Assembly (NCBI GenBank): GCA_964559125.1
Contig: CAZLGW010000013.1
Location: forward strand, 1 to 64,000
Length of the DNA stretch: 64,000 nt
Reading direction: 5' to 3'
Origin: Ravibacter sp964559125
Lineage (GTDB): Bacteria; Bacteroidota; Bacteroidia; Cytophagales; Spirosomataceae
A program made the position numbers and the translations under genes. Under the pieces are notes generated by a model. It saw only the letters and a list, made by a program, of their open reading frames with translations. It was not told the DNA's origin and did not search any database. The stretch's first letter is position 1. Every line of letters starts with the position of its first letter. Shown piece by piece: positions 1 to 8,739 of this stretch.

Positions 1-52
1 ATCAACTACTAAGTTACGAATTTTAGTAGCTGTCCAGTTTAACGGGAGTATT

Positions 53-503
53 TCACTTGTTTCTCGTGATCAACTCACGAATGCTATATATTTTATTCCC
101 TGTTTCGGTCGCCTTCCCTTCGAAATCGAAGAAATACATAGCAGCCTTAGTCCCCTCAATGTGCTCCACCACCGCTACATGTGAAGATCGAAGTGCAGAG
201 CGGATCATGTAAATGGACAAAGCTCTTGCTGCACTGATACGCTTATTTATATACCCCCTGATACTCTCCTCGCTTGTCATTTCGAAGTTTGGCTTTTTAA
301 AGGCCGTTAGGTAGGTAACACCCTTTAAGCCTGACGCCAGGTCGCCAATTTTCTTTGCAACTTCAATATCTTCCGATGTTTCTTTCGTTATATAAGTTCT
401 TTCTAATCAGATCCTCCACCGTCGCGTTTCCCTTTTTTTTATTAAGAGGGAAGGCTGCGTGATCAGGCCACCTGGTATTTTCAAAGTCAAGAGAAAGTTG
501 CAT
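53..503 (-). pseudogene. frameshifted unknown gene
   Basis: Two overlapping reading frames together look like one protein of about 150 residues. The first starts with ATG at 503 (MQLSLDFENTRWPDH...) and runs to VEDLIRK, then stops at 363 after out-of-frame residues. The second has no start of its own near the join. It picks up around 406 (ERTYITKETSEDIEVAKK) and continues to a stop at 53. The switch must fall near 400-410, downstream of an 8-T run at 433-440, because the second frame carries a stop at 407-409. Family not recognised. The second half alone could restart at an ATG at 280 to give 75 residues. It is either a true frameshift or a sequencing error; the decayed neighbours favour the former. 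Confidence 0.55.
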
Positions 504-653
504 GATATTTTATACTGGTGTTTTAGCGCTTGCAGCTGTGAGAAATATACTTATTCCGTATCAATCATCACAGCTTTTTTAGGTAATCCTCCCCTTAAGT
601 ATCCTGATGTATGATTACCATTTGCGCCCCCTTAAAAAACTCACATCCCGGCT

Positions 654-851
654 ATGAACCCAGAATACATCGAAATCCGCGGTGCGCGGGAAAACAACCT
701 GAAAAATATCGACCTGCGCTTTCCTCGAAGGGGTGAAAACGCCTTGTGAAGTATGCGAGGGCAGGCGCTACAAGGAGGAGAGGGTGTGTTTGAGGGGACG
801 CCGGCAGATCTGATAGCGTGTTCTGGTTCGCATACGGGTGTGCACCTGAAA
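654..851 (+). pseudogene. relic of a uvrA-like gene (three fused fragments)
   Basis: Three scraps in UvrA order sit within 200 bases. Positions 654-732 encode the N-terminal start typical of UvrA (IEIRGARENNLKNIDL), in frame until a stop. Positions 733-780, in another frame, encode a piece like the zinc-binding insertion (CEVCEGRRY). Positions 786-851 encode the C-terminal tail (FEGTPADLIAC, then HTGVHLK). The ATP-binding cassettes and most of the roughly 750-950 residue protein are missing. This is a remnant left by at least two large internal deletions and cannot encode a working excinuclease subunit. The UvrA assignment rests on these short signature stretches. Confidence 0.7.
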
Positions 852-966
852 GTCGTAGTAAATGATTGCGAAGGAGGTGCACGACGAAGTAATTCGTAAG
901 AACTCAAACTGTGGATTTCCGGAAAAGTAACACCAATACCTAACTGAAATAACGTTATAATTTTTG

Positions 967-974
967 TAGCTTTG
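967..974 (+). promoter_or_regulatory. -7 element of the toxin-antitoxin promoter
   Basis: TAGCTTTG matches the Bacteroidota -7 consensus TAnnTTTG and lies about 50 bases before the antitoxin start. No clear TTTG -33 box is seen at the expected distance. Confidence 0.4.
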
Positions 975-1024
975 TTATCAATCCAGCTAATGTTAGTCGT
1001 ACCTGAACCAAAATCGGACGCGCT

Positions 1025-1267
1025 ATGGAGACTATATTGAAACTCAGTACAAGTATACAACTCACACTTGATCAAATGGCGGATCTGGTAAAGCAGCTAT
1101 CTCCCCGCGATAAAGCCCGACTGGTGTCGCTCATTCTCGAAGATAACGAAGTAATGTCTCATGATGAGCTGAAGGCACGCGTGAGAGAGGGGCTCCAGGA
1201 CGTAAAGCTTCACAAGGAGGGTAAAATAAAACTGAATACTCTTTCGGAATTTTTGGCAGATGTTTAG
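1025..1267 (+). CDS. antitoxin of a type II toxin-antitoxin pair
   Basis: An 80-residue acidic, mostly helical protein. Its start ATG lies about 50 bases behind a consensus -7 element. The stop overlaps the ATG of the downstream toxin remnant (start 1260, stop 1265-1267), the usual arrangement for RelE/ParE-type modules. It contains DKARLVSLIL and a charged C-terminal half (HDELKARVREGLQDVK), as in small addiction-type antitoxins that bind DNA with one half and the toxin with the other. The reading frame is intact, while the partner toxin is broken. The family is inferred from context and size; no named family is claimed. Confidence 0.6.
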   Translation: METILKLSTSIQLTLDQMADLVKQLSPRDKARLVSLILEDNEVMSHDELKARVREGLQDVKLHKEGKIKLNTLSEFLADV

Positions 1268-1583
1268 TGTCAGAGTCGCCAGGAGCTTTGAACGCGATGC
1301 TAAACCGTTGTAAAAAAAGTATGCTTCGCTGAAATCAGAACTGGCTGAACTCGGAAGACAGTTGGCCGAGAATCCAACACTTAGGGTATCGCTGGGCCAC
1401 AATTGCTATAAAATAAGGCTTTCCATAAAAAGTAAAGGGAAAAGGAAAAAGTGGCGGAGCAAGAATTATTACCTACGTTGTAATTGACGATAAAGAAGTC
1501 ATACTTTTAACCATTTTCGATAAACAGGTTAAGGCTGATTTGCCTGCCAGTGAACTGAAAGCGCTTTTAGAAAGCCTGGAGTA
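1260..1583 (+). pseudogene. broken RelE/ParE-family toxin
   Basis: Starts with ATG inside the end of the antitoxin gene and reads SVRVARSFERDAKPL, then hits an in-frame TAA at 1311-1313. The same frame resumes (KKYASLKSELAELGRQ, then VSLGHNCYKIRLSIKSKGK) until a one-base frame change near 1440. A second frame then carries GGARIITYVVIDDKEVILL and the ending LLESLE before TAG at 1581. Joined, this gives a full RelE/ParE-like toxin of about 107 residues, including the conserved YKIRL and GGARIITY core. With a nonsense codon and a frameshift it should be inactive. Confidence 0.75.
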
Positions 1584-1607
1584 GAAGAAATCCGGAATTG
1601 GAATACC

Positions 1608-2048
1608 CTAATCCTTAAACTTCAAAGTCTCCACAACGTTCAGAAACCGCTTCTGATTCTTTAAACTCAGGCCGGTTCCGCTCATTAGAAATCTATTCAT
1701 CTTGCCGGCATCCAGACTATCAAAATATACTCCGGTAGTCCCCGGCCCGAAGTCTTTTGGGGTTACAATCTTAGCCCTTTTATTATCGATAGTGACAAAA
1801 TCGATATGGTATGCGGCGGGATCAACGTCCAGTCGGCTGGAATACCAGCCGTGATCGATAGATAATCTTTCTTTGCCGTTTATCCTGATCTCCCAGATAT
1901 TCGAGTCATATCCCTGTAGCCTTGTCACTTTCCATTTACCGGGGATTTTCATTGTGAATTTTCCAAAATCAACGCTTTCAGGGTTGATATCGCCTTTCTG
2001 ACAGGAAGTAGCGAAGGCAACGATAACAACGAATAAAAGCTTTCTCAT
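1608..2048 (-). CDS. hypothetical lipoprotein
   Basis: 146 residues. The N-terminus is a lipoprotein signal (MRKLLFVVIVAFATSC) with Cys16 as the probable lipid-attached residue, so the protein is likely anchored in the cell envelope. The mature part is a compact domain with alternating hydrophobic stretches and no motif I can name (for example GKFTMKIPGKWKVTRLQGYD). The family is not recognised. It stands alone, convergent with the toxin remnant and divergent from the metallophosphoesterase gene, with about 155 bases between the two starts. Confidence 0.7.
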   Translation of the reverse strand: MRKLLFVVIVAFATSCQKGDINPESVDFGKFTMKIPGKWKVTRLQGYDSNIWEIRINGKERLSIDHGWYSSRLDVDPAAYHIDFVTIDNKRAKIVTPKDFGPGTTGVYFDSLDAGKMNRFLMSGTGLSLKNQKRFLNVVETLKFKD

Positions 2049-2204
2049 ATTCTTTATTTGTTAGTTGTGTCATATTGGGTCGGCCGCTCAAAGAATAAGA
2101 CCTTCCGGCGGGCGGATTAGTTGTAATATTGAGGACAACGCGTAATTATTTTTAAAGTCATTTTGTTTACCATTCGTCTACTCTAGTAAAAGCGTTCGAT
2201 TGAT

Positions 2205-3386
2205 ATGGCTGCGAGACTTCTTTTAATTCTCTTGCTTTTCTTAATAAGCGATATTTATTTTTTCCAGGCGGTTGCGACCGTTACTTCCAGCCCGCTGGTG
2301 CATACCGGCTACTGGCTGATCGATATTTTTCTGATACTGAGTATGCTATTCGTAGCCTTTATACCCAGGAGGGGTAGTAAAGTACAGCGTTTTATGGCCT
2401 TACTGATGGGGGCGATGCTGGTCGTATTCGTTCCCAAGCTGTTTTCGGCGCCGGTGTTGCTGGCGGAGGATATCTTCCGGCTGTTCCGTGGCTTTCCGCC
2501 CAGGAATGTCTACATAAGCGAAGTGGCGCTGGTGTTGTCAGGGGTGTTTTTGCTGGTTGTTTTTTTCGGCCTGACGCGCGGCAGGCACTTCTACAGGGTA
2601 AGGCGGGAAACCATTCATTTTCCCGACCTGCCCGAGGCGTTTGACGGCTTTACCATCACTCAGCTTTCTGATATACACTCCGGGAGCTTCAGCGAGCCGA
2701 AAGGGGTACAGAAAGGTCTTGACCTCGTGAATGCCCAAAACAGCGACGTGATCCTGTTTACCGGAGACCTGGTCAATAATGAGGCTTCTGAAATGGAGCG
2801 ATGGATACCGGCCTTTGCCCGGCTGAAGGCGCCGCTGGGGAAGTATTCTGTATTGGGTAATCATGACTACGGCGACTACATCCGGTGGGAAAGCCCCGAG
2901 GCCAAACGATCTAACCTTGACCGCCTGAAACGCGTGCATGGCGAGATCGGCTTCCGCCTGATGCTCAACGAGGCCATCACCCTCCGGAAGGATGGACAGC
3001 ATATCACCCTGCTGGGCGTGGAAAACTGGGGTAAAGGCGGCTTCCACCGGTATGGCGACCTACAGAAAGCCGTAGACGGGATTCCTGACAATGCCTTTAA
3101 GATCCTGATGTCGCACGATCCATCGCATTGGGAAGGAGTGGTGCTGGATCATCAACAGCATGTGCATCTTACCTTGTCGGGACACACGCACGGGATGCAG
3201 TTTGGTATTGAGCTGTTCGGGCTGAAATGGAGCCCTATCCAATATGTTTACAGGCAGTGGGCAGGGCTGTATAATCGTGATGGGAAGTACCTGTACGTCA
3301 ACCGCGGTTTTGGTTTCCTTGGATTGAAAGGCAGGATCGGGATCTGGCCCGAAATCGCGGTGATCACGTTGAAGCGTGGAAAGTAG
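2205..3386 (+). CDS. membrane-anchored metallophosphoesterase
   Basis: 393 residues. The first ~125 residues contain about four hydrophobic membrane helices. A calcineurin-like phosphoesterase domain follows, with the metal-binding blocks in order: SDIHSG (about residue 155), FTGDLVNN (about 187), LGNHDYG (about 218), then SHDPSH and LSGHTHGMQFG near the C-terminal end. This layout matches the YkuE/YaeI-type family, which uses two metal ions to cleave phosphoester bonds in membrane-associated substrates such as lipid precursors. The substrate here is unknown. It is monocistronic and convergent with the foldase operon, whose last stop lies 31 bases away. Confidence 0.85.
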   Translation: MAARLLLILLLFLISDIYFFQAVATVTSSPLVHTGYWLIDIFLILSMLFVAFIPRRGSKVQRFMALLMGAMLVVFVPKLFSAPVLLAEDIFRLFRGFPPRNVYISEVALVLSGVFLLVVFFGLTRGRHFYRVRRETIHFPDLPEAFDGFTITQLSDIHSGSFSEPKGVQKGLDLVNAQNSDVILFTGDLVNNEASEMERWIPAFARLKAPLGKYSVLGNHDYGDYIRWESPEAKRSNLDRLKRVHGEIGFRLMLNEAITLRKDGQHITLLGVENWGKGGFHRYGDLQKAVDGIPDNAFKILMSHDPSHWEGVVLDHQQHVHLTLSGHTHGMQFGIELFGLKWSPIQYVYRQWAGLYNRDGKYLYVNRGFGFLGLKGRIGIWPEIAVITLKRGK

Positions 3387-3417
3387 GATGCGACGGGGCC
3401 AGGATTATCGTCCGGCG

Positions 3418-4800
3418 TCACTGCTCTACCATTGCCAGATCTGCCAGTATTTTGCAGGTGCCGAATTCAGGCTCAACCCTGATAAACACGTCGCCCTGTG
3501 CTTTGGCAAACCATTTTTCCAGGGCCGTGTTCTTTTTGTTGGAGAGCACGATATTGGAAATCTTTTCGTAGTCGTCCTTCAGGTTGGCTACGTGAGGTTC
3601 TTTTTTGCTTTTATACCAGATGATACGCATCGCCGATTGCCCCTCATCGGTACGATAAACAAGCGGTCTGCTGATCTGGTCTACCTGCATTGAATCGAGG
3701 GCAAAATAGAGGACAGGGTCCATGCTGGCGTCGAGAGCAAGATAACTGGTCTGCGTCTGCATGTCCTGCAGCAGCCCGCCCATTTCGGCTGTCATCTCAT
3801 CCTGTGAATGCTCCTTGGCTGCTTTTGCAAACGAAAGAGAATCGGACTGTATAAGGGTTCTGAGGCTATCCAGGAAACGGCTGGCGTCAGAAATGTCAGT
3901 ACCCTCATTGTAATCGGGTCGCAACAGAATATGACGGGCCCTGTATTCAGCTCCTCGGGTCTGCAGGAGCTGGATGAGGTGAAACCCGAACTTACTTTCA
4001 ACCGGTTCGGAAATCTCATTGACTTTCAGCGCCAGGGCGGCACCTTCGAATTCGGGCACCATGGCCCCCCGCCCGGCAAAGCCAAGGTCACCACCTACTT
4101 TAGCCGACCCGACATCGTCTGAGTGGATCTGGGCAAGGATGGCAAAATCCTCACCTTGCTCAACACGTTTCTTGTATTCGAGAAGCTGGTTTCGCAGCTT
4201 TTGCTTCTGTTCCTGCGTCACGGTACCCAATCTTACGATATGCCCTACCTCAACTTCAGCAGGTATGAAAGGGAGGCTGTCTTTAGGGATGCTGTTAAAG
4301 AATTTCCTTACTTCTTTCGGGGTAATTTTTACGTCTCCCGCTATTTTCTGCTGCATGGTCTCCACGGTAAGCTGCTCTTTAAGCTGTTGCCGCAGTTCCG
4401 ATTTTAAAGCATCGATGCTCTTGCCATAAGCCTCAACCAGGTTTTGCTCAGATCCGAACCGCTGGATCATCATGTTCATCCTGCCGTTCAACTGGGCATC
4501 GATATCTTTCTCTTCCACCTCTACCGAATCGATCTCGGCTTTTGCCAGAAGCATCTTGTTAATAATAAGAGATTCGAGAAGGTCACATTTGTCTACATCA
4601 TTCTGATTCTGCTGGAGGTAGCCCTGGTACATTTCCTCTACTTCCGAATTCAGAATATAATAGTTGTCGACCCTTGCTACGATCTTGTCGATACTGATCG
4701 GCTGGCCCTGAGCAGACAGTTCGGCCGTCCCGGCAAAAAATATTAGTGCGGGAATAATGAATTTGAGTTTAAAAAGCCGGAACAGAGAATTAAACGACAT
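3418..4800 (-). CDS. SurA-like periplasmic peptidyl-prolyl isomerase
   Basis: 460 residues from the ATG at 4800. A longer frame begins at 4902 but would overlap the upstream gene, and the signal peptide (FKLKFIIPALIFFAGTAELSAQ) begins only after 4800. A SurA-type N-terminal helical domain follows (IDKIVARVDNYYILNSEV). Next come two parvulin/PpiC rotamase domains, one near residues 180-280 (VGHIVRL, GGDLGFAGRG, FGFHLIQL) and a second, more divergent one (ARHILLRP, MGGLLQDM). Proteins of this kind chaperone unfolded outer-membrane proteins in the periplasm and isomerise prolyl bonds. It lies 32 bases behind another PpiC-type gene, forming an operon for envelope protein folding. Confidence 0.88.
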   Translation of the reverse strand: MSFNSLFRLFKLKFIIPALIFFAGTAELSAQGQPISIDKIVARVDNYYILNSEVEEMYQGYLQQNQNDVDKCDLLESLIINKMLLAKAEIDSVEVEEKDIDAQLNGRMNMMIQRFGSEQNLVEAYGKSIDALKSELRQQLKEQLTVETMQQKIAGDVKITPKEVRKFFNSIPKDSLPFIPAEVEVGHIVRLGTVTQEQKQKLRNQLLEYKKRVEQGEDFAILAQIHSDDVGSAKVGGDLGFAGRGAMVPEFEGAALALKVNEISEPVESKFGFHLIQLLQTRGAEYRARHILLRPDYNEGTDISDASRFLDSLRTLIQSDSLSFAKAAKEHSQDEMTAEMGGLLQDMQTQTSYLALDASMDPVLYFALDSMQVDQISRPLVYRTDEGQSAMRIIWYKSKKEPHVANLKDDYEKISNIVLSNKKNTALEKWFAKAQGDVFIRVEPEFGTCKILADLAMVEQ

Positions 4801-4832
4801 GATAATTTTCAGATTTGATAACTTGTGCCTTC

Positions 4833-7142
4833 TTACTTTACTTTGCTTAGCTCGTTTTTGTTGACTGTGGCCGGATATTCTTTCTTCAGTTTTTCGAGCC
4901 ATTGCTGTTCGAGTACCCGCTGATAATCATTAATCACAGCTCCCCGCGCTTCTTCAAACGTTTTGAGACGGGGCGCCTGGGTTTCTTTTATATAGATCCA
5001 TTTTTTATCCCCGGAGGTTGCACGGAGCTGTTCCCCGGTTTTCCATTCGAGCCCGCTAAGCAACGGGTCGTCTTTTGTAATGTAGCCGTCCCTGACTGTT
5101 ACTTCTTCTCCTCCGGGAAGGTTGTTGTTCAATACCCTGGCGACATCCTGCGCGGAGGTAGAATAATATATGAAGGTAACTTTCCTGTTTGTAGCCGCAT
5201 CTGATGTATTTTTCAGCGCATCATGGTTTTTTTCCACTATCCTGTTTAGTGATACCTCGTTGTCTTTCAGGAAGCTTACTACATTATTGAGGCGTGAATC
5301 ACTGACTCCGCCGCTTTCTTTCTCATGGCGGTGAGCGTTTATTTCCACAATATATTGCGGATTGGCGCCCATAGCGGTTACTATCCTTCTTAATTTCCTG
5401 ATAGCTTCATCGTTGAGAGTAGTCTCATTGTCTTCAAAAAACAGGTCTTCTCCCTTTAGCTCAAGGCTGTAAGGGTAGCCGGAGAGCATTCTTCTGCAGC
5501 GGCTCAGCAAGGCTGTGTCCTGTGTAACAGCGAGCGTTGCCAAGGCCCTTTCCGGATATTGGTACTTATTCCGGTTGCTTTCAAAAATCTGCCTTTGCCC
5601 CAGGGAATCGGTCAGGGATTTTCCCCAGACATACTTTTCCATCATGTTGGAAAGAAGTACGCCGTCTGTAATTTCCTGCATCAGTTGCTGGAATTCCGGC
5701 TGATCTTTTTCCAGCTGGCTCTTTGCGTGCAGGGCCAGCTTTTCATTGACAAAATCGTTATAGTACCGCCGCAAAGCAACGTCGACAGAGGAGCCCGGAG
5801 GTAATGGCCTTTGCTTGTTTTTGAGGAAACCAAGAAATTCTCCGCCTGTATAGGCTTTCCTGCTCAATACAAAAAGATGGGCGTCCGAAATTTCCTGTGG
5901 AACCGGCGCGGGGATGGTCCAGCGGGCCTTCAGTAAAGTGCTGTCGGCCAGAGTGCCTATCCTTTGCAGCACATCCAGGTTCTCTGTGACGGGATATCGC
6001 GCGCGTGTTTTCTGCTGGTTTATTTTGTCGATGAGCTTTCCACGGGAGTCCTGGGTTACTTTCTGGCGTAGCGCCGGCGCAGCCTCCTCATAGCTCTCTG
6101 CCGGGATCTTCTTAACCAGTTTTATGATATGCCAGCCGTAAGGGGTCTGTACCGGCTCCGAATAGTCTCCGGGCTTGTTCAGTACGAAAGCAGCGTCTTC
6201 AAAAGGTTTTACCATGGTTCCGATCCCGAAAGCGGGAAGCAGGCCCTGGTTTTGCACCGAACGCTGATCTTCTGAAAAGTTCTTTACCACCGAATCCCAG
6301 CTTTCACCTGATTTAAGGAGGTTATAGGCCTGGTCTATTTTATTTTTGGCCGCCTTCCGCTGTTCGGAAGCGTCTTTTTCCGAAGAAGGTACCATACAGT
6401 GTGCTACCTGGATTTTTCCCCGGTTCGGTCTTCGGTCGTGTACCTTTATAATATGATACCCGTGAATGCTCCTGAAAGGTTCCGAAAATTGTCCGACCGG
6501 CGTATGATAGGCTGCAGTCTCAAAGGGGTAAACCATCTGGAAAACGGTGAAGCTGCCCAGGTCGCCTTTGTTTGACTTTGCGCTGGGGTCCTGCGAAGAC
6601 TTCTGCGCAAGCTCTCCGAAATCGGCTCCATCGCGAAGCTGTGTCCATATCTTCCGTGCTGTTTCATAGGCTTTGAGCGTGTCAGCCGGAGAGGCGAGCT
6701 CCGAAACACGGATCAATATATGGGAAGCGTGCACTTCGGTTTTTGACCTTTCGTAAGCCTCCCTGGCAAATTGCTCGACAAGATCCTTGTCATTCAGAAA
6801 GTTCTGGGACAGGATTTCGCGGTAGGATGAAATTTCGTCCCGGAAATTCTCGGTAGTATCACCGCCTTCTTTCTGGGCAGCCAGCACCTTGAGCTTCATA
6901 TTGGTAAAGAGCTCGAGGTATTCCTGGGGACTCAGCGGTTTTTCGGCATTCAGGGAATATTTGTTCTTCTCAAAAGATGCAGAAAAGTCTCTGGTAGTAT
7001 AGGATTTATCACCCAGTGTGATCAGAACAGGCTCTTGGGCCGGAACCGGATCCGGGGTAGTGGTGACAGCGGGAGGCGTTGTTTTGCACGATTCAAGTAT
7101 AATGGCGACAATGGCAATTACAATGAAACGAGAATTGTACAT
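4833..7142 (-). CDS. PpiC-type foldase lipoprotein with two rotamase domains
   Basis: 769 residues. The signal ends in a lipobox (AIVAIILESC, Cys19), so the protein is probably membrane-anchored and faces the periplasm. A SurA_N-like helical segment leads to two clear parvulin domains. The first is near residues 138-235 (HASHILIRVSE, KGDLGSFTVFQMV, GYHIIKVHDRRPN); the second is near 245-350 (VAHCMV, QGLLPAFGIGTMV, GWHIIKLVKK). The last ~400 residues form a long helical extension with no named motif. First gene of the operon with the SurA-like protein. The pair probably assists outer-membrane protein biogenesis; which clients each serves cannot be told. Confidence 0.85.
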   Translation of the reverse strand: MYNSRFIVIAIVAIILESCKTTPPAVTTTPDPVPAQEPVLITLGDKSYTTRDFSASFEKNKYSLNAEKPLSPQEYLELFTNMKLKVLAAQKEGGDTTENFRDEISSYREILSQNFLNDKDLVEQFAREAYERSKTEVHASHILIRVSELASPADTLKAYETARKIWTQLRDGADFGELAQKSSQDPSAKSNKGDLGSFTVFQMVYPFETAAYHTPVGQFSEPFRSIHGYHIIKVHDRRPNRGKIQVAHCMVPSSEKDASEQRKAAKNKIDQAYNLLKSGESWDSVVKNFSEDQRSVQNQGLLPAFGIGTMVKPFEDAAFVLNKPGDYSEPVQTPYGWHIIKLVKKIPAESYEEAAPALRQKVTQDSRGKLIDKINQQKTRARYPVTENLDVLQRIGTLADSTLLKARWTIPAPVPQEISDAHLFVLSRKAYTGGEFLGFLKNKQRPLPPGSSVDVALRRYYNDFVNEKLALHAKSQLEKDQPEFQQLMQEITDGVLLSNMMEKYVWGKSLTDSLGQRQIFESNRNKYQYPERALATLAVTQDTALLSRCRRMLSGYPYSLELKGEDLFFEDNETTLNDEAIRKLRRIVTAMGANPQYIVEINAHRHEKESGGVSDSRLNNVVSFLKDNEVSLNRIVEKNHDALKNTSDAATNRKVTFIYYSTSAQDVARVLNNNLPGGEEVTVRDGYITKDDPLLSGLEWKTGEQLRATSGDKKWIYIKETQAPRLKTFEEARGAVINDYQRVLEQQWLEKLKKEYPATVNKNELSKVK

Positions 7143-7206
7143 AGGTAAGTTTTATAAGATGGCAACGGCAAAATTAGTAAAAAGGTTTGATACGTTACGT
7201 TTTTAG

Positions 7207-7214
7207 CAAAGATA
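7207..7214 (-). promoter_or_regulatory. -7 element for the foldase operon
   Basis: The minus strand reads TATCTTTG, a match to TAnnTTTG, 65 bases before the lipoprotein foldase start at 7142. No clear -33 box. Confidence 0.4.
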
Positions 7215-7226
7215 GCACCGGATGTA

Positions 7227-8738
7227 TCAGGCCAGTATTGATTCTACTACCTTGCCGTGCACATCCGTCAGACGGAAACGACGTCCCTGGAACCTGTAAA
7301 CCAGTTTTTCGTGATCTACACCCAGTAAATGCATAAGGGTTGCGTGAAAATCATGCACATGGACCGGATCTTTAACGATATTATATGAAAAATCGTCTGT
7401 TTCGCCGAAGGAAAAACCTGGTTTGACACCCGCTCCTGACATCCACATGGTAAAGCAGCGCGGATGGTGATCGCGACCGTAGTTGCCGGGTGATAGCTGG
7501 CCCTGGGAGTAAACGGTGCGGCCGAATTCTCCGCCCCAGACAACGAGTGTATCATCGAGCAGTCCCCTGCGTTTCAGGTCCATGATCAGGGCGGCGGTAG
7601 GCTGGTCGATATCTTTGCATTGCCTTACAATTCCCTTAGGCAACTGGTCGTGGTTATCCCAACCCTGGTGGTAGAGCTGTACGAACTTGACGTCCTTCTC
7701 AAGGAGCTTACGCGCCAGAAGGCAATTGGCGGCATAGGTACCGGCATTGCGGCTGTCGGGTCCGTAAAGATCGAAGACCTCGTCGGGCTCGTCCGTTATG
7801 TCCAGTACCTCGGGCACGGAAGTCTGCATCCGGTATGCCATTTCATATTGGGCAATGCGCGCCTCAACTTCCGGGTCTCCGTAGGGTTCGTTCTGGATAC
7901 GGTTGATCCGCGTGAGATAATCCAGCATTTCGGCCCGGTCTTCGCCGTCGTATCCTTCGGGGTTGTTGAGGAATAATACAGGGTCTTTCCCCGACCGGAA
8001 CTGAACTCCCTGGTATTTTGACGGCAGAAAGCCATTGCCCCATAGCCGGGCGTACAGAGGCTGGTCTTTCGGTGCATTTTTCGATACGAGCACGATAAAA
8101 GCCGGGAGGTTTTCATTCATGGAGCCAAGGCCGTAGCTCACCCATGAGCCGATAGAAGGGCGTCCGGGAAGCTGGTTGCCGGTTTGCAGGAAAGTGATTG
8201 CCGGATCGTGATTGATAGCTTCCGAGTAAAGAGATTTTACGATACACAGATCATCAACAACACTGGCAGTGTAGGGCAGCAACTCGCTTACCCAGGCGCC
8301 TGCAGCGCCATGCCGGTTGAACCTGAAGGCCGACGGTGCTACGGGCAGGGAGCTCTGGTTGGCGCTCATGCCGGTAAGCCGCTGACCCTGCCTGACAGAA
8401 TCGGGAAGCTGCTGTCCGAACAGGTCGATCAGCTTGGGTTTGTAGTCAAACGTCTCGAACTGCGAAGGTCCCCCGCTCATAAAAAGATAAACGACCCTTT
8501 TCGCTTTCGGGGCAAGATGCGGTAACGCCCTGAGCACTTCTTCCTCAAAATTCGCCCCGTCTTCCACACTTTGAAAAGCAGCTTTGTTCCCCGCGCGGTC
8601 ACAGCCTAGCAAAGAACCGAGCGTAAGCGCTCCCAGCCCGAGAGATGTTTTCACGAGAAAATTCCTCCTGTCGAGCTTTTCATGGAGCGAATTGAATTCC
8701 GGGGAGTGGAGCCTGAATGGTTCGTCGTGATGATGCAT
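7227..8738 (-). CDS. DUF1501 exported protein (alkaline-phosphatase-fold type)
   Basis: 503 residues. A twin-arginine signal (DRRNFLVKTSLGLGALTLG) is followed by a cysteine (LLGCDR), so the protein is exported folded and possibly lipid-anchored. The body matches DUF1501, a family related to sulfatases and alkaline phosphatases: VYLFMSGGPSQFETFDYKP near the start, then DTLVVWGGEFGRT and GRDHHP near residues 395-415, which carry likely metal ligands. Its start is separated by one base from the stop of the upstream PSCyt1/DUF1549/DUF1553 gene, so the two are co-transcribed. This pairing is common in Planctomycetes and some Bacteroidota. The substrate is unknown; both proteins probably act outside the cytoplasm. 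Confidence 0.9.
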   Translation of the reverse strand: MHHHDEPFRLHSPEFNSLHEKLDRRNFLVKTSLGLGALTLGSLLGCDRAGNKAAFQSVEDGANFEEEVLRALPHLAPKAKRVVYLFMSGGPSQFETFDYKPKLIDLFGQQLPDSVRQGQRLTGMSANQSSLPVAPSAFRFNRHGAAGAWVSELLPYTASVVDDLCIVKSLYSEAINHDPAITFLQTGNQLPGRPSIGSWVSYGLGSMNENLPAFIVLVSKNAPKDQPLYARLWGNGFLPSKYQGVQFRSGKDPVLFLNNPEGYDGEDRAEMLDYLTRINRIQNEPYGDPEVEARIAQYEMAYRMQTSVPEVLDITDEPDEVFDLYGPDSRNAGTYAANCLLARKLLEKDVKFVQLYHQGWDNHDQLPKGIVRQCKDIDQPTAALIMDLKRRGLLDDTLVVWGGEFGRTVYSQGQLSPGNYGRDHHPRCFTMWMSGAGVKPGFSFGETDDFSYNIVKDPVHVHDFHATLMHLLGVDHEKLVYRFQGRRFRLTDVHGKVVESILA

Positions 8739-8739
8739 C

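Noticed and set aside
641..1075. Minus-strand frame of 144 codons
   Set aside because: It crosses the uvrA relic and the antitoxin start in antisense and shows no protein-like motif.
4833..4902. Extended start for the SurA-like gene at 4902
   Set aside because: It would overlap the upstream gene by 70 bases and place a highly basic stretch before the signal peptide; the ATG at 4800 begins the signal.
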